Source: Chalciporus piperatus
Taxonomy: Eukaryota > Basidiomycota > Agaricomycetes > Boletales > Boletaceae
Length of the DNA stretch: 15,220 bases
Assembly (NCBI GenBank): GCA_038093975.1
Contig: JBBPTG010000413.1
Coordinates: 1 to 15,220 of the forward strand
Direction of reading: 5' to 3'
Shown: positions 1 through 8,589 of the stretch, piece by piece
How positions within the stretch are numbered: the first letter of the stretch is position 1
How the letters are laid out: the number at the start of each line of letters is the position of its first letter
The notes under the pieces: generated by a model
What the model saw: only the letters and a program-made list of their open reading frames with translations
Told to the model about the DNA's origin: nothing
Databases searched by the model: none
Translations under genes and position numbers: made by a program

Positions 1-979
1 TCGTACCGAGATGGTTGGTATTTCGGGTCCGCCGCGACTTCGAGCACGACGGATTCCCCTCTACTCGCCGCGTATCCTTCTATTCCATATTGTCATAGTA
101 TCCCCTCTGGCGCTGAGAGATTCGCGAGCGAAGGAGAACAGCCATCGACCAAGGACCAAACCCCCTTTATTGTTCTGACGAATGCCAGACGGCCGATTTG
201 AGTGGATTCAATGGTGCTCTTCCAAAAAGCTATCATCCGACCGGGCCTCGCCACCACTTCCCCCGGTGCTACCCCACCATTCCTTCGAGCACACCCCATG
301 TTGCGATTCAGAAGACGAGTCCAGCAATGGCTCAACATTTGACTCGTGCTTTTCGCCCACTTCCAGAACGATTCTCGTCTCTCCCAGCAGTGCCATCCTC
401 GCCGTGATATATGATTTCCCCCCTCGATACAACCGCTGCGCCCCGAGGCCGAGTTCCACAATGACTGTCAGAGTGGATTTATGATGGCAGCCAAACGAAT
501 TCAATCGGTGCTTTGCTCTGGGTCCTGCATCCGATCCCCCTTTAGACAGGCACAAACTACCTCACTCCCAGAAACCAATCCCAGGATGGACATCATGATA
601 CAGCGGCGATGCCTGGCGTGTGTCGGTATATGCGCTCAGATCCCGTGCAACCACCGCGGAAACTGCGGCATCCTTTTCTGCGGCATCATCACGAGGTGTC
701 CGATGGACTGCTTCGGATCTTGCACCATCATGTTCTTCATCCTCTTTTCCTGCGCAATCTGAACCATCTCGACCCTTGCCATGCTCGAGTCAGTCGTATA
801 CCGGCGAACTGAGTGAAATATTCTCTTCCTCCGTCACGCCGTTGTGAGTCCCGAGTAACGCTCTTCCCACCGTCCACTTCTTGCTCTGTCCCATCAGTTC
901 CTCCGTTCTCTCCCCCTTCGACGCCACACTCCACGGCAGTCGAATTTTCGTTCGGGAGTGAGAAGGTCACTCTGCTCAA
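1..979. other. outer part of repeat arm, no recognisable gene
   Basis: Open frames on both strands here are short (about 60-122 codons), overlapping and Ser/Pro/Arg-rich, and none matched a family I know. The plus strand could hold decayed upstream exons of the kinase that becomes recognisable from about 980, but I could not identify the ATP-binding lobe, the catalytic HRD-type motif or the DFG-type motif. The same sequence recurs at 7546-8524 in the other arm. Confidence 0.5.
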
Positions 980-1594
980 ATGGCCTGTGGGTCACTTAGC
1001 CTGTCAACGGTGGGCAGGCGACACGATCATACGGTATGTTGTTTTGTGCATTCATCGTTATACATCGATTGGCTGACTCCATTTCCAAAGGGCACCTGGC
1101 AGCTCATGTCTGCTGACCTACTCGACGATGTCGGAAAGAAACATGACCTTACGGACGACCTGCAGTCATTCCCCCATGTTCTCGCTTGGACCGTTCTGCG
1201 CTATGCTCCCGCAGTCGCTGGATATCACGTATGACAGCGGCAGATTGATCTGGGGATGTTCGATGAGTGTAAGCCGCTACCATCCTCCGTCACAGGTAGT
1301 ATTTCCAAGGCACACATCCTTCGTGGAGGGGTGTATCCTTCCCAAAAGTTCCAGCCCAGCGAACCCACTCCATTGCATGTCCCTGTCTGCACTCTCGCCT
1401 CTCACTTCAGGTCCTTTTATTCCGCAGATCGTCCGACAGCGGAAGAGAGGGCCAAGTCGAAGGGGACGCCAAACGTGCCTAGTACCCCTGATCCTGTCAT
1501 CCGGCGGTGGATCGACTTCTACACATCTGAAGAACATAGGGACAGCATGCTTCAAATGGGTTCGGTCACCATCGTAGCCGCAATATCTCGGATG
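980..1594 (+). pseudogene. FunK1-type fungal protein kinase, 3' fragment (left copy)
   Basis: FunK1 kinases are a basidiomycete-expanded family of eukaryotic-like Ser/Thr kinases. Splicing a 57-bp intron (1034-1090, GTATGT..AAAG, branch-like CTGAC) joins an exon ending RRHDHT to GTWQLMSADLL, followed by HDLTDDLQSFPHVLAW. This is the family's activation-segment GTWQ(F/L)MS motif and the D-D-(L/M)-(E/Q)-S-(F/L) helix that follows. An in-frame TGA at 1232-1234 interrupts it. The same frame then continues through MFDECKPLPS, GSISKAHIL, SFYSADRPTAEE and IDFYTSEEH, the usual C-lobe tail. The N-lobe and catalytic loop are absent or unrecognisable, and the reading frame runs into unrelated NRPS sequence at the repeat boundary (1591-1594). 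Both copies share the stop, so the gene was dead before duplication. The FunK1 call is by motif resemblance. Confidence 0.7.
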
Positions 1595-2523
1595 CGGCCA
1601 GCCTCCTGTCAACCTGGAGGGACCGGAAGGAGGCTCTCAAGGTCTTCGTTGCCGAGCGACTGTGTAAGTTCATGTACCCATCCTATATTGCTGTCTTTCC
1701 GACTCCCTGCATCGCAAAGCGGCAAGATCAACCGCAACGTACTGAAACAGATGGGCCTCTCGACGTTCACTCCCGATCTCAACTTTGACATGGATGTGGA
1801 CATCGAGCTCGTGAACATCTTCAGCAAAACGTTGAGGGTCACCAACAGCAGTTGCACACGATCTGTTTACTGTCGGTTTGAACTCGTTGATGGCAGTCCA
1901 AGGCGCGCGAGTCGTTTCCAAGACGTTCAACTTCCTCATCAGGCTGAACAACATCCACTTGAGGTAAGCTGTTTGGCATACAACGCTCGCTGTGATTTCT
2001 TAAATTCTACTGCCAGGCCAACTATTTGGGAGCTTGGCCACCTGATAATTGATGCCGTGGGTCAAGACGGTCGCGCGACCATGGAGGCTGGACACTCAGA
2101 CGCAGATTTTCTCGTCGAACTCTTGCCCATCAAGAAGAAGGGTATGCAACCTCGTCTCTTTATTGTTGACGACGTCACTGGAATGACCACTCCTCTCGTG
2201 TGTCTCGGTGCATCCATGCCCGGTGAAATCTATGGCATTGGTGACAAACACTCCGGTTCAGCTACTGGTTTCTCGACCATTGAGTCTATGGCCGATCATT
2301 ATGTCTCGCTGATCAAGACTGTTCAGCCTGAGGGCCCATACATCGTTTCCGGTCACTCATTTATTGGTTTAGTCGCTCATTGTGTTACTGCAAGCTAGCC
2401 GATGCTGGAGATACCGTCGGGCATCTCATTCCCTTCGATCCCATCCATATCCCTGCCTCAGACTGCCGGAGTCTCAAATCCACAGGCCAGATGATCACTG
2501 TGTTAGGACACTCAGATAGATAG
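1591..2523 (+). pseudogene. NRPS-like A-T-TE synthetase fragment (end of A domain, carrier domain, partial thioesterase)
   Basis: Intact relatives adenylate an acid, load it on a carrier and release it by a thioesterase. In order I see: the A-domain C-terminal subdomain (STWRDRKEALKVFVAER, then MYPSYIAVF at about 1591-1700); the A10 lysine motif SGKINRN (1718-1738); a thiolation domain with GLNSLMAVQ, the phosphopantetheine serine codon being 1884-1886; a clean 53-bp intron (1964-2016); the carrier's last helix PTIWELGHLI; and a thioesterase start (DDVTGMTTPLVCLG, YVSLIKTVQPEGPY, nucleophile motif GHSFIG with Ser at 2357-2359). Three frame changes not explained by introns fall near 1698-1705, 1840-1850 and 2385-2392. 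After the last one, KLADAGDTVGHLIPFDPIHI continues the thioesterase until TAG at 2521. The catalytic His region, the rest of the release domain and most of the A domain are missing, so it cannot make a functional enzyme. The 5' end is cut exactly at the inverted-repeat boundary. Confidence 0.85.
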
Positions 2524-2669
2524 AACCGGTGAAACGAGAATGAAAGTACATATAGATTCACTGGGTGGCTAGTTACAAGCTGAGGGAAACAAATGAGTGG
2601 ACGAAGAAGCAAGATCACTATACAACATCCTCTTTCAAACCATAGCTCACATGCAATCTATTGGGATAG
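2524..2669. other. spacer between NRPS-like fragment and dioxygenase gene
   Basis: This 146-bp stretch is the 3' flank of the minus-strand gene and shows no coding signal. I looked for terminal inverted repeats matching the other flank (4849-5265) and found none. On the minus strand it would hold the 3' UTR and polyadenylation signals, but none is clear enough to name. Confidence 0.4.
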
Positions 2670-4848
2670 TCACACATCCAGCACTTGGCGCTTTGCAGCT
2701 GCAGTAGCAGCTTTGGTGACAACATTTGCCCTTGACCACTGACCATGTTCAGGTTTATCACGAGCATAGCGCTTCCAAGAGGTGGGTTTTTTTGCGCAGA
2801 TTCGGTTCATAGTTGTGCCATGATAGTCGTCTCTTGCATCCCAAATCCAATGCGCCTGATCTTGGAGTTCCACAATAAGCTTCCAACTTGCATACACAAA
2901 GTTGGATTCATCACGCTGAACCTGGACATTTGAAAAAATTAGTAGATTCGTTGTAGATCTTGATACTACCATACCTCATTTGGCCTATGTGAAATCCAAC
3001 CCATAGTTACTGAATCATCATGGTCCACATGCATGGCGGCAGTGTAGGCAAAGGAAGCAAATGCCTGGGTGTTGGGAGAACCAAAGCGGTTTAGTAACTT
3101 CCAATCTTCAACTGCAAGCTTGATCATTTTTAAATGAGTCCATTGATAAAGCATCTCAGTGAAAAAATGACTTACCATTTGCTCTAAAGCAAAATGAGGA
3201 AGGAATCCTGATAGAAAGACAAAGTTTCCAAGTTGAATCACTAAAGATACATTTAGTTCAGATCAAGCTAAACCTGAAAAGATAACAACCATCTTTTTCA
3301 TTCTCTAGTCTCATTCTCAGGGTTTTCTGATTGGCAATCTTTGTTAATGTTGCCAGCCTTGCCCCAGGCTTTGCTGTTTCAACTTTTGTATATAGTGTAT
3401 GAAGTTGACCATTGGAAGTGTGAATTCCTGTGGGAGCCTTGACCATTGATCCCATAGTCGGCATGCCTCTCTGAAGTGGTTCACGTTCACTGTATAAATT
3501 TAAAGTCAATAAATCAAATAGCTAGTAAGCTAACTGATGACACACATTATTGCATGAACCAAATACTTGGTTTCATCCTTGAGCAAGATGTTAAGATTCT
3601 GCTGCTCTGTCTCAGTGGAAAGTGCAGTGATATCTTTGGCACCATAAAGCACGGCACCAAACTAAATATATGTAGTAAGTATGGTAAGCATAGATCAAAG
3701 AGTTGTATTGTCTTACAATTTTGGAGAGAGTGGGCTGATCATCTGTTTCATGCTCCTTACTCCAAAAAATGATTGAGATCAATGAAGGACTTTCTGGTTG
3801 ACATATGCGCCACCAGCTAGCATCTGCAAGAACGTATTCTTCATCAGAAAAGGCTCCTTGAGATTTCCCTGAAGACACAATGTCTTCTGCTTCAATGATG
3901 AATTTGTTCTTCACCAAATCCAGTTCTTCTGGCTTGATTCTGTATGTGAAAGTAAATTCTCAATGTTGTAAAAGTATAAAGACAGCCTTTTACCTATCAA
4001 AGCCTACCCAATAAGCATTTTTATAGGCCCCCTCTCCAAGCTTATAATAGCGTTTAAGGTCCTTCTCCTGTTCTTGATATTTCAAGACTGCAGCTTTCAA
4101 TTGATCAGGAAAAGACATAAGCCCATCCCTTTTGGGGTCTGGTTTGGAGGAATATGCATCATTCTGAACCAGAGCCACAAACTGATTCCTTATCTGCTCT
4201 TGAAGTAAACATGCAGAAGGATTCTCCTTAGATTTCTGAAGCTAGTTGTTTGTTAGTGTGAAAATTGATAATATCTAGAGAGAGATCAGTACCCTGGCCT
4301 TCAATGATTCTAATCCAGGAAGCTGAAAACAAGTTACTTGAATACAAATAAATCAATTGTGGAAACAACTTACAAGAGACACTGCTTTATCTGAAGATAC
4401 TCTAGGACCATTGGAAGCAATGTTGAATGCATTGAACAGAGCAAGTTCAATTTTTTCTTGGTAGAATGAGAATCCTGTCAATAATACAAGATGACTGTCA
4501 TCTTGTGCCCATCCTTTAATGATCTTGCCAAAGATATAATCAATGGCAGCCTGCTCATTTGAGGACAATAAAGCAGCAGAAGGATTTATGGTAAAAGGAA
4601 GTGGATGAATAGACCTTGGACAATCTCCCAACATTTGCAAATAGTTCTCCCTAGTCAATCCAGAAAGAGTGCCCCCAAAATTGTTTTCTTGATTCAGGCA
4701 CTTTCCAGGATTTGTACTATGTAAGATAAATTAGAATGAGTGAGGAAAAGACATAACAGGTACCCAACATAGAAGGAAGACCTTGCATGAGATCATCATC
4801 ATCATAGAAGTCAAACCCAAGTGGGTTTTCATCAGTAGTTGATGGCAT
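2670..4848 (-). CDS. TET/JBP-like 2-oxoglutarate/Fe(II) dioxygenase, ten exons, apparently intact
   Basis: Proposed exons: 4848-4764, 4687-4374, 4322-4293, 4235-3994, 3939-3717, 3661-3546, 3489-3290, 3240-3176, 3118-2975, 2921-2670. They total 1671 nt, divisible by three (556 aa plus TGA). Introns are 48-76 bp, GT..AG. The start ATG (4848-4846) lies in CACAATCATGCC. The N-terminus is acidic (FDFYDDDDLMQG). The middle (about 30-400) is of unknown fold. The C-terminal part has His455-Val-Asp457 (in TAAMHVDHDDS), then WKLIVELQDQAHWIWDA, then His507 in YHGTTMNR with Arg513 as a possible 2-oxoglutarate-binding residue. That HxD...HGTT pattern is like fungal TET/JBP enzymes, which oxidise methylated bases in DNA. 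Family knowledge: these genes are expanded in mushrooms, often beside KDZ transposons; no such transposase is in this window. The region is AT-richer than its neighbours. The weakest points are intron 1 (an alternative acceptor ends at 4717) and intron 7 (3289-3241, donor GTTGTT). Family call is by motif and gene-model integrity, so another DSBH oxygenase family is possible. Confidence 0.72.
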
Positions 4849-5265
4849 GATTGTGCTGGGTAGAATATGGGTCTCAAAGCAGAGGATGAGAGATGATGAG
4901 CTGCAGAGAGATGAATCATCAGATATACTATGGTTAGTGATCAATGGCAAAAGCTCACAGGCTTGGTCTGTGTTGAGATGTGCTAGTGCAGTGCCTCAAC
5001 GGTGGTGGGAAGTGGAAGAGTTGTTCGTGTGAAAGTTTGCCCATTATGTAGGGTCTGGCGATGTGTGGCATGTGACTTCTGAATTGGGCTTCGTCCTTCA
5101 AAGTGCTCCAATTCTCAGCATCCCTTCCTTTCCAAACTTGAGCCTGTGATCAATCATAGCGGTGCCATTGCATAACAACAAGAATGCCTCTACCATCCAT
5201 ATCCTTGTCCATACCTGTTTCACGCTTACATTCTGATCTCCTCCATTGAGTCATCTCTATTACAG
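4849..5265 (-). promoter_or_regulatory. 5' leader and upstream region of the dioxygenase gene
   Basis: On the minus strand the approximately 100 bases before the ATG are CT-rich (runs such as CATCTCTCATCCTCTGC), the usual pyrimidine-rich leader of basidiomycete genes. I see no convincing TATA box. No other gene is recognisable up to the ATP1 piece at 5266, whose upstream bases look like the end of an intron (TCTATTACAG). Confidence 0.35.
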
Positions 5266-5355
5266 ACGGTCAAACCGGTCTCCTCGGTCGTGTCGTCGAT
5301 GCTCTCGGTAACCCCATTGACAGCAAGAGTCCCACTGAGCGTTGTCGTCTCTCAA
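5266..5355 (+). pseudogene. ATP1: ATP synthase F1 alpha subunit, internal fragment A
   Basis: Reading the plus strand after an intron-like acceptor (TATTACAG at 5258-5265) gives GQTGLLGRVVDALGNPIDSK followed by PTER. This is the conserved F1-alpha stretch G-L-L-G-R-V-V-D-(A/G)-L-G-N-P-I-D just before the nucleotide-binding core. About 28 codons are recognisable, after which the frame ends (TGA about 45 bases later). In fungi ATP1 is a nuclear gene for a mitochondrial protein, and this is only a scrap of it. It lies 43 bp from a second ATP1 scrap on the other strand. Confidence 0.8.
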
Positions 5356-5397
5356 GCCTCTGCTGTTGTTCTGTCATCACCACCCGGTGAGTCTGAT

Positions 5398-5482
5398 TGA
5401 CCTGTCGCTCATCTTGGCAGCACGCTCGAGGAGTCGAAAGTGGAGGTAGAAGACATCACCAGAGTAAGCCTCACGACCGAAA
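5398..5482 (-). pseudogene. ATP1: ATP synthase F1 alpha subunit, internal fragment B (opposite strand)
   Basis: The minus strand reads [20 protein letters not shown] followed by AAKMSD, the F1-alpha motif [22 protein letters not shown] found roughly 170 residues downstream of fragment A in an intact protein. Two substitutions (Pro to Ser, Ser to Phe) hit near-invariant positions, in keeping with relaxed selection. It is inverted relative to fragment A, and the intervening protein segment, including the P-loop, is absent. Upstream on the same strand the ABCC fragment ends within about 25 bp. Confidence 0.82.
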
Positions 5483-5504
5483 GATGACTCGACGGTGGGA
5501 ACTT

Positions 5505-6575
5505 ACTAGCTCTGATGTCTTGCGTGCATCGAGTAATGATTCTTGATGCGGGGGTGGTGTCTAGCCATCTTTGGACCCTCGATCACTAAATCGCAACTTG
5601 GAATGAGGACCAACGATACCTGAACGTTGTTCCCAGTACGGAGACTACGAGTTCGTTGTGGATAGTCCTTGCTGTTCGCAGAATGCCCAAATAAAACATG
5701 TAGTAGCTGCACGACCACATCGTGGTACTAAACAGCAAAAGTCAGACATAAACCGAGGAATAGCTAAAGATCGTGATGAGATACCGATGTCATAACGCTA
5801 GATAGACCATACTCACAATCTGACAATAACTTCCCGAGGCCGGATGCTCTTCATATTGGGTCGCCCGGAGGCCGAGGAACCATGTCTGGAACGTGACCGT
5901 TCCGTAGGTCATGACGAACAACCCAAGCATGAGTGCCCAGAAAGAACTCTGAGCCTTGTTCGGACCATACGTCCCTTTAAGCCAAAAGCGACGACAAACT
6001 TGGCGATGGTGCGAAAGATGGCAACGTTGTGTGTCTATGTACGTGAAAGAGATGGGTAGACAAGCATATACGCACTCACCACGAGGATGACAGTTCGACC
6101 CTGAACAAGATCGCCCGCAAAACACTTGTCGACAATCCACGATGCCCTGTGTATGTCAAGAGCGGCGAGTACCTGGCAGAAATGTCTCAGGTATATGTGG
6201 AAGAGGCGACACAAGGAAAACTCGTATCGTCCAACAAAAGGATCTCGGACGAGCGTGATTCCCGCCTGATCGGAAATGAGATGACGACCTGACCACTGAA
6301 ACAGCGCACCTTACTTTTTTGCCACCACTAGGCAAAGTTATTGTCAGGACGCGTGATGGTAGGAAGGGCGCTCACCTCAAAGTAAGTCCCTTCTCGCCCA
6401 CCTCAGTGGCATCACCGGCTTGGAACAAGTCGATGTCCCTCTCGAGTGCGCACTGACTCAAGACTTGCAGCATGATGACTGATGAGCGAAATTCGAGCAC
6501 AACATGGCAAGGAGGCTCACCTTTCTTGTACCGAACTTCCACCCCAGGCACTACTCCTCGGAAGCAATAGTGACC
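5505..6575 (-). pseudogene. ABCC (MRP-type) transporter fragment: end of NBD1 and start of TMD2
   Basis: Reading 6575 to 5505 with introns removed: EVRYKK; intron 6520-6464; VLSQCALERDIDLFQAGDAT; EVGEKGLTL; intron 6375-6328, which rejoins to make the ABC signature LSGGKK; Walker B-like ILLLDD near 6227-6245; VLAALDIHRASWIVDKCFAG; GRTVILV; intron 6079-6035; H-loop THNVA with KFVVAFGLK. The frame then shifts and a TMD2 start follows (SSFWALMLGLFVMTYGTVTF, then QTWFLGLRATQYEEHP). Next are SYYMFYLGIL, RTIHNELVVSVLGTTF, intron 5619-5569, and RWLDTTPASRIITRCTQDIR. Such proteins export conjugates or drugs at the plasma or vacuolar membrane. Walker A, the N-terminal half, the NBD1-TMD2 linker and everything after the first TMD2 loop are missing. 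A splice donor next to Walker B appears lost (6226-6225 reads AC where GT is expected). It ends abruptly at about 5508. Confidence 0.88.
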
Positions 6576-6930
6576 TGAGAGGGGGGGTTATTTGTATGGA
6601 CGGAATTGGCCTCTGAGGTCCCTCCAACCTCACCGGCATTTCCCGATTGTTTCTAAAAATATCGTAGGTAATAGCATGCTCGTCAAACCGCCTGCAGGGC
6701 GCTGAATCAGCGCTTCTCGACCCTCGTACGACCCCTCGTTGCGGGACACGCGCCCTTCAAGCGCTTTTGCGATGCCGCCCCTGGCTCGACCTGGACGGCA
6801 TCGGGATCGCTCGACACAGGGGTTTCGAGACTCAACTCGCAACTTGCATCGACTCAGCTGCTGGCTTTGTTCGACTCAATCCCTCACTCGTCGATCTCCA
6901 CCCATCGACTCGGACTCCGACTCCGAGTCC
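6576..6930. other. spacer between ABCC fragment and right repeat arm
   Basis: No family is recognisable. It contains a C-run (on the minus strand) near 6580, a perfect 7+1+7 palindrome at 6699-6713 (GCGCTGA / TCAGCGC), a string of TCGACTC-like heptamers (6849, 6871, 6905) and a hairpin right at the repeat boundary (6907-6929). Frames running through here into the repeat arm are probably fortuitous. Confidence 0.45.
6907..6929. repeat. 8-bp-stem hairpin abutting the inverted-repeat boundary
   Basis: GACTCGGA (6907-6914) pairs with TCCGAGTC (6922-6929) across a 7-base loop. It ends one base before the first base of the right repeat arm (6931). The equivalent site outside the left arm (1595 onward) is NRPS coding sequence and lacks it. 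Confidence 0.7.
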
Positions 6931-7545
6931 CATCCGAGATATTGCGGCTACGATGGTGACCGAACCCATTTGAAGCATGCTGTCCCTATGTTCTTCAGAT
7001 GTGTAGAAGTCGATCCACCGCCGGATGACAGGATCAGGGGTACTAGGCACGTTTGGCGTCCCCTTGGACTTGGCCCTCTCTTCCGCTGTCGGACGATCTG
7101 CGGAATAAAAGGACCTGAAGTGAGAGGCGAGAGTGCAGACAGGGACATGCAATGGAGTGGGTTCGCTGGGCTGGAACTTTTGGGAAGGATACACCCCTCC
7201 ACGAAGGATGTGTGCCTTGGAAATACTACCTGTGACGGAGGATGGTAGCGGCTTACACTCATCGAACATCCCCAGATCAATCTGCCGCTGTCATACGTGA
7301 TATCCAGCGACTGCGGGAGCATAGCGCAGAACGGTCCAAGCGAGAACATGGGGGAATGACTGCAGGTCGTCCGTAAGGTCATGTTTCTTTCCGACATCGT
7401 CGAGTAGGTCAGCAGACATGAGCTGCCAGGTGCCCTTTGGAAATGGAGTCAGCCAATCGATGTATAACGATGAATGCACAAAACAACATACCGTATGATC
7501 GTGTCGCCTGCCCACCGTTGACAGGCTAAGTGACCCACAGGCCAT
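6931..7545 (-). pseudogene. FunK1-type fungal protein kinase, 3' fragment (right copy)
   Basis: Mirror copy of the fragment at 980-1594. The intron is 7491-7435, the GTWQLMS exon starts at 7434, and the shared in-frame stop is at 7293-7291. One base differs from the left copy (7066) and is silent in the kinase frame or nearly so; in the overlapping opposite frames it shows as an Arg/Gly or Arg/Pro difference. Downstream the frame runs into the 6907-6930 hairpin region rather than NRPS sequence, so the kinase tail is truncated at the same base in both arms. Confidence 0.7.
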
Positions 7546-8524
7546 TTGAGCAGAGTGACCTTCTCACTCCCGAACGAAAATTCGACTGCCGTGGAGTGTG
7601 GCGTCGAAGGGGGAGAGAACGGAGGAACTGATGGGACAGAGCAAGAAGTGGACGGTGGGAAGAGCGTTACTCGGGACTCACAACGGCGTGACGGAGGAAG
7701 AGAATATTTCACTCAGTTCGCCGGTATACGACTGACTCGAGCATGGCAAGGGTCGAGATGGTTCAGATTGCGCAGGAAAAGAGGATGAAGAACATGATGG
7801 TGCAAGATCCGAAGCAGTCCATCGGACACCTCGTGATGATGCCGCAGAAAAGGATGCCGCAGTTTCCGCGGTGGTTGCACGGGATCTGAGCGCATATACC
7901 GACACACGCCAGGCATCGCCGCTGTATCATGATGTCCATCCTGGGATTGGTTTCTGGGAGTGAGGTAGTTTGTGCCTGTCTAAAGGGGGATCGGATGCAG
8001 GACCCAGAGCAAAGCACCGATTGAATTCGTTTGGCTGCCATCATAAATCCACTCTGACAGTCATTGTGGAACTCGGCCTCGGGGCGCAGCGGTTGTATCG
8101 AGGGGGGAAATCATATATCACGGCGAGGATGGCACTGCTGGGAGAGACGAGAATCGTTCTGGAAGTGGGCGAAAAGCACGAGTCAAATGTTGAGCCATTG
8201 CTGGACTCGTCTTCTGAATCGCAACATGGGGTGTGCTCGAAGGAATGGTGGGGTAGCACCGGGGGAAGTGGTGGCGAGGCCCGGTCGGATGATAGCTTTT
8301 TGGAAGAGCACCATTGAATCCACTCAAATCGGCCGTCTGGCATTCGTCAGAACAATAAAGGGGGTTTGGTCCTTGGTCGATGGCTGTTCTCCTTCGCTCG
8401 CGAATCTCTCAGCGCCAGAGGGGATACTATGACAATATGGAATAGAAGGATACGCGGCGAGTAGAGGGGAATCCGTCGTGCTCGAAGTCGCGGCGGACCC
8501 GAAATACCAACCATCTCGGTACGA
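7546..8524. other. outer part of right repeat arm, no recognisable gene
   Basis: Mirror of 1-979. The longest open frames are 115 and 122 codons on the plus strand and 100 codons on the minus strand. They overlap one another, are compositionally biased and match no family I know. Confidence 0.5.
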
Positions 8525-8589
8525 AGGGACAACTCGAGACTCGATTTGATGATATCGGTCGCCTGGCATCTCGTCAGCCAAGGAAGCGA

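Larger units (their letters stand above)
1..1594 (+). repeat. left arm of a large inverted repeat
   Basis: Bases 1-1594 are the reverse complement of 6931-8524 (position x pairs with 8525-x). Comparing DNA at the ends and translations in several frames across the arm, the only difference I found is 1459 (G) against 7066, which makes the arms more than 99.9% identical. The inner end is sharp: both arms share the sequence up to the CTCGGATG that ends at 1594 and then diverge. The outer end cannot be seen on this side because the window begins inside or exactly at the arm. The arm carries a 3' kinase fragment (980-1594). Near-identity implies a recent duplication, gene conversion between arms, or an assembly fold-back artefact. 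Confidence 0.97.
6931..8524 (-). repeat. right arm of the large inverted repeat
   Basis: Reverse complement of 1-1594. Here the outer boundary may be visible: the match ends at 8524 because the window starts at 1, so the true repeat could extend further into 8525 onward if the sequence left of the window continues to match. Just outside, Nup188-like coding sequence on the minus strand is recognisable from about 8590, which suggests the arm does not run far beyond 8590 unless the left side also carries that gene. Confidence 0.97.

Noticed and set aside
93..555. Minus-strand frames of 115-122 codons in the repeat arm (and mirror frames at 7970-8432)
   Set aside because: They overlap each other in different frames, are Gly/Ser/Arg-biased, match no known family and are probably shadows; identity between arms is due to duplication, not selection.
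1277..1612. 111-codon frame antisense to the kinase fragment
   Set aside because: It lies entirely on the opposite strand of a recognisable kinase C-lobe, so it is a shadow frame.
2441..5204. 12-bp direct repeat CCATCCATATCC at 2441-2452 and 5193-5204 flanking the dioxygenase gene, considered as a target-site duplication
   Set aside because: The left copy lies within thioesterase coding sequence (DPIHIP), far from the gene edge; no matching terminal repeats were found next to either copy, so chance is more likely.
2524..5265. KDZ-type or other transposon carrying the TET/JBP-like gene
   Set aside because: No transposase fragment and no terminal inverted repeats could be found in the flanks, so the known family association is not supported by this window.
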